Positions 50,782 through 57,433 of a DNA stretch of 64,000 nucleotides are shown piece by piece. The translations under genes were made by a program, and so were the position numbers. The stretch's first letter is position 1. Each line of letters begins with the position of its first letter. Location of the stretch: the NCBI RefSeq assembly GCF_004087835.1, contig NZ_CP035119.1, positions 2,914,001 through 2,978,000 of the forward strand, written 5' to 3'. The notes below the pieces were generated by a model, which was not told the origin of the DNA, made no database searches, and worked only from the letters and a program-made list of their open reading frames with translations. This DNA comes from Halorussus pelagicus. Lineage in GTDB: Archaea > Halobacteriota > Halobacteria > Halobacteriales > Haladaptataceae.

Positions 50782-52083
50782 ATGAGCGATTCAGCCGAGT
50801 TAGACGCCGGAGACGGCGAGGGCAGCGTCCGCGTCGTCGGGACCGCCCACGTCTCCGCCGACAGCGTCGAGGAGGTCCGCGAGACCATCGACGAGGAGCG
50901 CCCCGACGTGGTCGCGGTCGAACTCGACGAGGGGAGGTATCGCCAGATGCAGGGCGAAGTGGCCCAAGACCTCGAACCCTCGGACCTGCTCGAAGGGAAC
51001 ACCGTCTTCCAGTTCATCGCCTACTGGATGCTGTCGTACGTGCAGGCCCAGATGGGCGAGCAGTTCGACATCGAACCCGGCGCGGACATGCAGGCCGCAA
51101 TCGAGACCGCCGAGGCGGTCGGGAGCGAGGTCGCGCTGGTTGACCGAGACATCCAGACCACCATCCAGCGCTTCTGGGCGCGGATGAGTTTCTTCGAGAA
51201 ACTTCGGATGGTCTGGGAACTCTGTCTGGTGATGGTCGGCATCGGCGAACCCGACGAGGACGAGGAGTTCGACATCGAGGAGATGACCGACGGCGACGTG
51301 GTGACGGCGATGATGGAGGAGTTCCGCCAGTTCTCCCCCGGCGGCGCGGAGGCGCTCATCGACGAGCGCGACGCCTTCATCGCTCACCGACTCGTCGCCC
51401 TGCGGCGGGCGGGCCACGATGTCGTCGCAATCGTCGGCGCGGGCCACCGCGCGGGCATCGAGGAGTATCTCGACCACCCCGAGCGCCTGCCGCCGATGGA
51501 GGAGTTGGTCGGAACGGAATCAGGACGGCGGTTCTCGCTGTTCAAGATTTTCGGCTACGTGATGGCGCTGGGCTTTCTCACGTTCTTCTTCCTGCTGTTC
51601 ATGGCCGGTGTGCGGAACGTTCTCCTCCTGAAGGTGTTCGCGGCGTGGTTCCTGTTCAACGGCATCTTCGCGTTCGGACTGGCGAAACTGGCGGGCGCGC
51701 GCTGGACTTCGGCGGGCGTCGGCGGCGCGGTGGCGTGGCTAACGAGCGTCAACCCCCTGCTCGCGCCGGGGTGGTTCGCGGGCTACGTCGAGTTGAAGTA
51801 CACCTCGGTCAACGTCGGCGACATCTCCAAACTTAACGAGATTCTGGCCGACGAGGAGAGTCCGCTCCGGGACATCATGCGTCGAATGCTCGACGTGCCG
51901 CTGTTCCGCCTCATCGCCATCGTGGCGATGACGAACGTCGGAAGCATGATTGCGAGTTTCGCCTTCCCGTTCGTCGTGTTGCCCCTGCTCGGGTCCCAAG
52001 TCGGCGGCGTCGGGCAGGTGACCGACCTGATGATACAGGGCGCGCAGAACAGCGCAGACCTCATCATCCGGACGTTGACATGA
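50782..52083 (+). CDS. TraB/PrgY family membrane protein
   Basis: 433 residues. The N-terminal soluble domain has GTAHVSADSVEEVRE and VVAVELDEGRY, the conserved TraB/GumN metal-peptidase-like motifs; a later GAGHRAGIEEYL completes the set. The C-terminal part has four or five membrane helices. Its stop overlaps the start of an M50-type metalloprotease gene (ATGA). The pair may act in membrane proteolysis. Confidence 0.88.
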   Translation: MSDSAELDAGDGEGSVRVVGTAHVSADSVEEVRETIDEERPDVVAVELDEGRYRQMQGEVAQDLEPSDLLEGNTVFQFIAYWMLSYVQAQMGEQFDIEPGADMQAAIETAEAVGSEVALVDRDIQTTIQRFWARMSFFEKLRMVWELCLVMVGIGEPDEDEEFDIEEMTDGDVVTAMMEEFRQFSPGGAEALIDERDAFIAHRLVALRRAGHDVVAIVGAGHRAGIEEYLDHPERLPPMEELVGTESGRRFSLFKIFGYVMALGFLTFFFLLFMAGVRNVLLLKVFAAWFLFNGIFAFGLAKLAGARWTSAGVGGAVAWLTSVNPLLAPGWFAGYVELKYTSVNVGDISKLNEILADEESPLRDIMRRMLDVPLFRLIAIVAMTNVGSMIASFAFPFVVLPLLGSQVGGVGQVTDLMIQGAQNSADLIIRTLT

Positions 52084-52697
52084 AAGTCGGTGACATTCGG
52101 TTCGGCACGCGCGAGGTATTCGATATCGCCGTCGCGTGGGCGGCCCTCGGACTCGCCTTCGCGCTGTTCTTCGGCGGCGGCGGTCGGACGATTCTGCGTC
52201 GTCCGGGCGTCCTGCTCGGACTGCTCCCCGCGAGTCTCGTGACCGCGGGGTTAGGGTTTCTGCTCCACGAGATGGCTCACAAAATCACCGCGATTCGGTT
52301 CGGGCAGATAGCGGAGTTCCGCGCCGACTACGGCATGCTCTTTCTCGCCGTCGTGGGCGCGCTGGCTGGCTTTCTCTTCGCCGCGCCCGGCGCGGTGTAC
52401 CATCAGGGCCGCGCGACGCTCCGAGAGAACGGTCTCATCGCGCTCGCCGGACCGCTGACCAACGTTGCGCTCGGGATGGTGTTTTTCGTGCTAGAACTGC
52501 TGTTCGGCGGCACACTTGGGAGCATCGCGGCGCTCGGCGTCCGCATCAACTTCCTGCTGGCTGGCTTCAACATGATTCCGTTCGGACCGCTCGACGGCAA
52601 CACGGTCAAGGAGTGGAGCGTCCCCGCGTTCGCCGGGTTCGGCCTGCCCTGCTTCGCGCTGGCGGCGTGGGCGCTCTTTGGCTTCTCAGTCCTCTGA
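52080..52697 (+). CDS. M50 (site-2) family metalloprotease-like membrane protein
   Basis: 205 residues, about six membrane segments. Zinc motif HEMAH (H63, E64, H67) and the second-half motif NMIPFGPLDG with the third ligand Asp are both present, so it may be an active intramembrane protease. It overlaps the TraB gene and is probably translated with it. Confidence 0.88.
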   Translation: MKVGDIRFGTREVFDIAVAWAALGLAFALFFGGGGRTILRRPGVLLGLLPASLVTAGLGFLLHEMAHKITAIRFGQIAEFRADYGMLFLAVVGALAGFLFAAPGAVYHQGRATLRENGLIALAGPLTNVALGMVFFVLELLFGGTLGSIAALGVRINFLLAGFNMIPFGPLDGNTVKEWSVPAFAGFGLPCFALAAWALFGFSVL

Positions 52698-52805
52698 GTT
52701 CGTGTAGACGCCAGCGCGCCGAATCGGAGGCCCACAGAATTCAGACGCGCTCCCTCCCGACGCGCAAACGGTGGAACTTTACTCGCCGACCGCCCCATTC
52801 TCACC

Positions 52806-53780
52806 ATGACCGAAGACGAGGAACTCACCTACGCGGACGCCGGGGTGGACATCGAGGCGAGCGAGGCCGCGACGGCGGCGCTGGTCGGCGCTGTCGGCGA
52901 CATCGACGAGAGCGAATACGCGGGCCTGCTGGACATCGGCGACCGCTACCTCGCGCTTGCGACCGACGGCGTAGGCACGAAACTGCTCGTGGCTGAGGCG
53001 TTGGGCGACTACTCGACGGTCGGCATCGACTGCATCGCCATGAATGCCAACGACCTCGTGGCGTCAGGCGTCGAACCGGTCGCGTTCGTGGATTACCTCG
53101 CCGTAGACGAACCCAGCGAGGAGTTCTCCGAGCAGGTCGGCGACGGACTCGCCGCGGGTGCCGAGGAGGCCGACATCGCGCTGGTCGGCGGCGAGACGGC
53201 GGTGATGCCCGAGGTAATCAAGGGGCTAGACCTCGCGGGCGCGTGCGTCGGTCTCACACCGAAAGACGCCGTTTTTCCCGGCGAGGCCGAGGTCGGCGAC
53301 GCGCTGGTCGGGTTCCCCGCCAGCGGCATCCACTCGAACGGCCTGACCCTCGCACGGGAGGCCGCGACGCGCGACCACGAGTACACCGACCCCTTCCCGC
53401 TCGGCGACGGCGAGGAGTCCATCGGCGAGGTCCTGCTCGAACCGACCCGCATCTACACGTACCTGCTCGACCACCTGCGGGACCGCGAGGTTCACGCCGG
53501 GGCCCACGTCACCGGCGGCGGGTGGACCAACCTCTCGCGGATGGGTGAGTTCCGCTACGAAATTGCCGACCCGTTCGACGCCCATCCGATTTTCCAGTTC
53601 GTGCAGGAGGAGGGCAACATCGGCGACGAGGAGATGCACCGGACGTTCAACATGGGCACCGGGTTCGTCGTTGCGCTTCCCCCAGACGAGGCAGAGACGC
53701 TGGCCGACGAGACGGACGGCCGAATCGTCGGCGAGGTCCGCGAGGGCGACTGCGTGGCGATTCGCGGTCTCGAACTGTAG
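52806..53780 (+). CDS. purM: phosphoribosylformylglycinamidine cyclo-ligase (AIR synthetase)
   Basis: 324 residues. YADAGVDIEASEAATAAL at the start, the ATP-grip region LATDGVGTKLLVAEAL, GIDCIAMNANDLVASGVEP and HVTGGGWTNLSRM are typical of PurM. It catalyses the fifth step of purine synthesis, closing FGAM to AIR with ATP. It ends with TAG, showing that TAG is a normal stop here. Monocistronic. Confidence 0.96.
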   Translation: MTEDEELTYADAGVDIEASEAATAALVGAVGDIDESEYAGLLDIGDRYLALATDGVGTKLLVAEALGDYSTVGIDCIAMNANDLVASGVEPVAFVDYLAVDEPSEEFSEQVGDGLAAGAEEADIALVGGETAVMPEVIKGLDLAGACVGLTPKDAVFPGEAEVGDALVGFPASGIHSNGLTLAREAATRDHEYTDPFPLGDGEESIGEVLLEPTRIYTYLLDHLRDREVHAGAHVTGGGWTNLSRMGEFRYEIADPFDAHPIFQFVQEEGNIGDEEMHRTFNMGTGFVVALPPDEAETLADETDGRIVGEVREGDCVAIRGLEL

Positions 53781-53802
53781 CGGGGCGCGGTCCTCGAAGC
53801 GT

Positions 53803-53878
53803 GACGTGTCCCAGACCGCATTGGCGCGCCGACGCGTTTTGTGGCTACAAGACGCTACACGGGACACGTCGTAGCGTC
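53803..53878 (+). promoter_or_regulatory. candidate H-type pseudoknot leader of the dodecin gene
   Basis: Two perfect interleaved pairings: S1 GACGTGTCCC (53803-53812) with GGGACACGTC (53861-53870), and S2 GACGCTAC (53851-53858) with GTAGCGTC (53871-53878). The order S1-S2-S1'-S2' is that of an H-type pseudoknot, or of two mutually exclusive hairpins. It ends seven bases before the dodecin ATG. The two repeats could instead be DNA operators. Confidence 0.4.
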
Positions 53879-53885
53879 GCTGCCC

Positions 53886-54098
53886 ATGACGGCAGTCAAA
53901 GTGATCAAGGTCCTCGGCACCTCCGAGGAAGGGTGGGAGCAGGCCGCCCACGAAGCGGTCGAACAGGCGAGCGAGACTATTGAGGACATCCACGGCGTCG
54001 AAGTGGAGGACTAGACCGCGGACGTGGAGAACGGCCGGATTCAGGAGTACAAGACGACTGTCGAAGTCGCGTTTCCGGTCCACCAACAGCAGGAGTGA
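53886..54098 (+). pseudogene. dodecin, interrupted by an in-frame TAG
   Basis: Frame MTAVKVIKVLGTSEEGWEQA to HGVEVED (42 residues), then TAG at 54012-54014. It continues in the same frame TADVENGRIQEYKTTVEVAF to the TGA at 54096-54098. Together this is a full 70-residue dodecin, a flavin-binding dodecameric protein. The TAG is one base from CAG (Gln) or TGG (Trp). Termination there would remove the last two beta strands. No other lesion is present, so the mutation is recent, strain-specific or a sequencing error. Confidence 0.8.
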
Positions 54099-54130
54099 GC
54101 GGCGGCCGGGCGGTCGGGCGGTCGATTTTT

Positions 54131-54173
54131 CACCCGAACTTGTCCGGTTTCAGGAGCGACACCAGTCCGACCA
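54131..54173. repeat. 43-bp direct repeat, left copy
   Basis: Identical to 55601-55643 at 41 of 43 positions and in the same orientation. On the minus strand it would encode the last 14 residues (LVGLVSLLKPDKFG) and stop codon of a paralogue of the membrane protein at 55600-56139. The halocin C8-like gene lies between the copies. Sequence beyond the repeat differs. Confidence 0.85.
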
Positions 54174-54315
54174 CAGCGAGGTGACTGCGAGCGAATGGAC
54201 TCGACTGACTACCGGACCGTGAGCCGGTAACGAAGCGATATCTCCGGCTTACCCGTCATGGCCGTGATTCTACAGGATACTTTGAGATTCAAGCAGCGAA
54301 GATTACTCAAAATAC

Positions 54316-54340
54316 GAAGAGTATTTTATAAATATTCTTC
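54316..54340 (+). promoter_or_regulatory. AT-rich promoter with near-palindrome before the halocin-like gene
   Basis: A 25-base near-palindrome with arms GAAGA..TATTT and AAATA..TCTTC centred on a TATA-like TTTTATAAA, 42-66 bases before the ATG. The whole stretch 54280-54381 is very AT-rich compared with its surroundings. It may bind a dimeric regulator over the TATA box. Confidence 0.5.
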
Positions 54341-54381
54341 AGTCGAAAATATTATCTCTGTATATTTCATCCTTTCAGCTG

Positions 54382-55491
54382 ATGTCTGAGAAAGATGATG
54401 AGATGGGTGGAATAAATCGGAGAAACCTCATCAAGAGCTCTGCCGCCGCAGGTGCGCTCGGTACGAGCGGCGGAGCGCTGAGTTCGGTGTTCGGTACTGT
54501 CCGGGCGGAAGAGGCCACGGCCAGCGACATCGAGCAGATCAAGCAGGCACCGGGCGTCCAACAGATTCTTGACGAACTCGGCGTCGAATCGCTTCCGGAC
54601 CCCGAGAAAGTCGAGAAGCGACGCCTCGAAGGCGACGGCGAGGTCACGGACGGCGAACTCGTCATGATGAAAGTCGAGTTGAAGTACGGGACGCTCCTCG
54701 CCGCAAAGCGGAACGGTCAGATCGGGACCGTCTTTACGTTCGATAGGGACCTCTCGTCGGCACCGACCAACTACTCGATAGTGACTGAGACGGGCGGGTC
54801 GATAGCGAGTACCCGCTCCGACGTTGAGTTCGCGCGGGGCGTTACCGACGCCGAGGAGGAACGCGTCCTGTCAACGCTCGACGTTGACGGTAAGATCGAG
54901 CGAACGAGGATACAGGCGACCACGGCCATCGACGGGTTCCGCGTGAAGTTGGCAGTGACCGACCCGGAAACCGACGAACTGGAAACGCCGGAGTACCTCG
55001 TCAACGTCGGCCGAGGGTTCGACCCGAAATCCGAGGAGTTCACTGGGCCATCGGCTAGTCTGCGCTCCGTCTCCGCGTCCGGCCACACCTCCCAGCGCGT
55101 CACGACGGAGGGCATCGGAACCAAAATAATCGCGGACATCCTCAAGGATTGGCTCCTCGCCAACGTCATCAGTGGGACGCTCGACGAACTCGGCATCGAG
55201 TGTGACGACACCTGTACTAACTGTGGGCTGTGGATTTACGACGTAGTGACTGCCTGCGGGACGTGTGTCGGCTTCTGTTCGAGCAGCGTGAGTGGCGTCG
55301 GTGCGATCCTGTGCGTCGCTTGTTTCTACGCGTTCTGTAGCAAGCCCATCAGCGGTGAGGCGAACTGCGCGGCCTGTATGGCGTGTCTCCTCACGGGCGA
55401 CGAACCCGACGTTCCCCCGAACCCGCCGAACGCCTTCCTCAACTGGGTCTGGGACGAACTGCCGTCGCCGCCGTCGCTCCCGTCCATCTGA
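54382..55491 (+). CDS. halocin C8-like antimicrobial peptide precursor
   Basis: 369 residues. Tat signal INRRNLIKSSAAAGALG (11-27). Residues about 45-270 form a soluble domain in the position of the HalI immunity part of the halocin C8 precursor. Residues about 271-340 are a Cys-rich hydrophobic core with 12 Cys (274, 278, 281, 292, 295, 299, 311, 314, 319, 329, 332, 335) set in Gly/Ala/Val-rich helices. A Pro-rich tail of about 30 residues ends ...PSLPSI. Halocin C8 itself has 10 Cys and no such tail (from memory). I infer export as a folded precursor and cleavage near residue 270. The gene lies between 43-bp direct repeats. Confidence 0.78.
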   Translation: MSEKDDEMGGINRRNLIKSSAAAGALGTSGGALSSVFGTVRAEEATASDIEQIKQAPGVQQILDELGVESLPDPEKVEKRRLEGDGEVTDGELVMMKVELKYGTLLAAKRNGQIGTVFTFDRDLSSAPTNYSIVTETGGSIASTRSDVEFARGVTDAEEERVLSTLDVDGKIERTRIQATTAIDGFRVKLAVTDPETDELETPEYLVNVGRGFDPKSEEFTGPSASLRSVSASGHTSQRVTTEGIGTKIIADILKDWLLANVISGTLDELGIECDDTCTNCGLWIYDVVTACGTCVGFCSSSVSGVGAILCVACFYAFCSKPISGEANCAACMACLLTGDEPDVPPNPPNAFLNWVWDELPSPPSLPSI

Positions 55492-55548
55492 CGATAACTG
55501 GCGCGTTTGTCGTCCTCCGGTTTCTCGCCGTCATTTCACCGAGCAAAC

Positions 55549-55575
55549 GGACCCGAAAGCGGCGCTTTCGGGTCC
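55549..55575. terminator. 12-bp hairpin between convergent genes
   Basis: GGACCCGAAAGC and GCTTTCGGGTCC form a perfect 12-bp stem with a 3-base loop, 58 bases after the halocin-like stop and 25 bases beyond the stop of the opposing membrane gene. It probably terminates both. Confidence 0.65.
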
Positions 55576-55599
55576 AGTTCCCGTCCGGCATCGATTCGG

Positions 55600-56139
55600 T
55601 CACCCGAACTCGTCCGGTTTCAGGAGCGACGCCAGTCCGACCAGTCCAAGGATAACCCCGAAAACCGCCGCGTCCGCGGCGGCCCAGAGCGAGTCCGCCA
55701 GAAACGCGTCGGCTGCGAAACCGAGGAGTCCGATTCCGAGGAGGAGACCGACCGCGCCGACCGGTCGCGCTGGTCCCATCGGAAGCGACGGCCCGACGAG
55801 GTGAGCGAGCGCAAACGCGACCAGTGCGACGAACCCCGCGAATAACTCTCTGTTAAGAAAGGACTGGCCCTCCGGGCCGACGAGCGCCAGCACGCCGAGT
55901 GAGACGGCCCCCGCGAGCAGGACGGCGACGCCTTCCTGTCGGGTCGAGAGTCGGTTCGAGACCCGCGAAAGGTGGAGGTAGCCGAACCAGACGACGACGA
56001 GAACGGCGACGCCAGCTACCTTCGCCAACACGTCGGGGTCCGTGAAGTCCTCGAACGAACGGAGGACCATGGCGAGGAAGATGAGACCGACAAGTGCGTA
56101 CCCGTACGGACGAAGTCGGTCGAACGTGTTCGCTACCAT
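55600..56139 (-). CDS. six-helix membrane protein, 179 aa
   Basis: Six hydrophobic helices spread evenly over the protein (about 14-30, 40-56, 71-88, 98-114, 125-145, 153-175). It ends LLKPDEFG. It lies tail to tail with the halocin-like gene, and its 3' end is duplicated on the other side of that gene. It could be a host gene used as an insertion site or a membrane immunity factor; nothing in the sequence decides this. The start at 56139 has TTATTATCGC about 25 bases upstream. Confidence 0.7.
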   Translation of the reverse strand: MVANTFDRLRPYGYALVGLIFLAMVLRSFEDFTDPDVLAKVAGVAVLVVVWFGYLHLSRVSNRLSTRQEGVAVLLAGAVSLGVLALVGPEGQSFLNRELFAGFVALVAFALAHLVGPSLPMGPARPVGAVGLLLGIGLLGFAADAFLADSLWAAADAAVFGVILGLVGLASLLKPDEFG

Positions 56140-56217
56140 ATTCTGCCTTTGTCTCTGCGATAATAATACCTTTTTCTGTCGGGGATAAAACAGTGGGGCG
56201 AATTCGGTCTGACTTGC

Positions 56218-56997
56218 CTACAACTTCACGGCCATCATCACTTCGTCCACGTACTCGCCGTCGATTTTGTAGTGATCTTCGCGGACCGCCTCGGTCTCCC
56301 AGCCGTGTCCTTCGAGGAACTCGATGGCGTACTCGTTGGTCGAGGGCGCGCTCTGGTAGAGTTTTTCGTAGCCGTTCGAGGCCGCCCACGCCACGCCGCG
56401 TTCGAGCAGGTGGCTCCCGATGCCGAAGCCCTGATACTCGTCCAGCACGCCGACGGTCAACTCCGCGGTGTGGGCCAGTTTGTCGAGTTCCGGCGCGTAG
56501 AGATGGACCCACCCGACCACGTCCTCGCCCGGCCTGACGCCAGTCGAACCGTCCGAGGCGCTCCGCCCCTCGCCGCCGACCGTGGCGACGAAGAACATCC
56601 GCGACTCGATTTCGTTGTGTCGCAACAGGGCCTCGTCGTGGTCTATCTCGTCGGCGACGCTCTCGGCGACGATGTAGCTTCCCTGCTCGGCGACTCGGCG
56701 AATCGCGCCGACGATGCCCGAGAGGTCCTCCTGTCGGGCGGGCCGGATGGTGAACGCCACGCCGTCCACGTCGTACTCCTCGGCCACGCCCTCCTCGAAG
56801 GAGGCCCGGAGTCTCCCCTCGCGCTCTTCCAGATAGCCGTCGCGCTTGAGGATGGCGACGTGGTGGCGGAATCCGCCGGGGTCAACGCCCAGCGCGTCGC
56901 GGGCCGCCTCGAAGTCCACTTCGCCGCGACTCTCGACGTACTCGTAGATTCGCTTGCGGTCCTCGTGTCCGAATTCGAGCGCTTCTGAGAACTTCAT
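56218..56997 (-). CDS. GNAT acetyltransferase with N-terminal winged helix
   Basis: 259 residues from ATG 56997. Residues 1-70 are a winged helix-turn-helix (EDRKRIYEYVESRGEVDFEA to HHVAILKRDGYL). Residues 85-259 are a GNAT domain with the acetyl-CoA loop DEYQGFGIGSHLLERGV. Such fusions can couple DNA binding to N-acetylation of a protein or small molecule. Target unknown. Confidence 0.88.
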   Translation of the reverse strand: MKFSEALEFGHEDRKRIYEYVESRGEVDFEAARDALGVDPGGFRHHVAILKRDGYLEEREGRLRASFEEGVAEEYDVDGVAFTIRPARQEDLSGIVGAIRRVAEQGSYIVAESVADEIDHDEALLRHNEIESRMFFVATVGGEGRSASDGSTGVRPGEDVVGWVHLYAPELDKLAHTAELTVGVLDEYQGFGIGSHLLERGVAWAASNGYEKLYQSAPSTNEYAIEFLEGHGWETEAVREDHYKIDGEYVDEVMMAVKL

Positions 56998-57025
56998 GAA
57001 CAATGGTAACACACCCCGCGACTCC

Positions 57026-57418
57026 TTAACTGTTTCTCGAACCCCACGCCACGCTCCGGTCGCGCTCGGGGATGGCCGTCAGGAGTCGCGCGCTCTCGAC
57101 CACGTCGCGGGTCTTGATGACTAACTCAGCGACTTCGCGGACCGTGAACTCGGCGTCGATGGCGCGGCCGTGACACCGCGCGTAGAGTTCGAGCCAGTCG
57201 TTCAGTGCAGTCTCTAAGTCGGACATCTCCGCGCGGTCGAGGGGTGCGAACTCGCCGGTCCGGGTCTCGACGTAGACCGCGACCACCTCGCCGACGCCGT
57301 CTCGGAGGTAGGTCAGCGCGCGCTCCTCGGCGGGCGGGTTCGCTGGCGGGTCGAACTCTCGGCGGTCCTCGCGGGCGCGCGCCGCGAGGGCGTCGATTCG
57401 GTCGCGGTAGTCGCTCAT
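57026..57418 (-). CDS. conserved hypothetical protein next to the electron-transfer operon, 130 aa
   Basis: Starts MSDYRDRIDALAARAREDRR. It is acidic and helical with one strand pair (VGEVVAVYVETRTGEFAPL). It begins 15 bases after the FixCX-like stop, so it is probably the last gene of that operon. No family is recognised. Confidence 0.7.
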   Translation of the reverse strand: MSDYRDRIDALAARAREDRREFDPPANPPAEERALTYLRDGVGEVVAVYVETRTGEFAPLDRAEMSDLETALNDWLELYARCHGRAIDAEFTVREVAELVIKTRDVVESARLLTAIPERDRSVAWGSRNS

Positions 57419-57433
57419 GCGCTCCTCACGGGG

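Noticed and set aside
52250-52262. TTAGGGTTT-like half-site resembling an iron box
   Set aside because: It lies inside the M50 protease coding sequence and lacks the second arm.
54131-55643. Direct repeats as a transposon target-site duplication
   Set aside because: At 43 bp with two mismatches, and lying exactly on a gene's 3' end, they are too long and too specific for a target duplication; site-specific integration or paralogue loss fits better.
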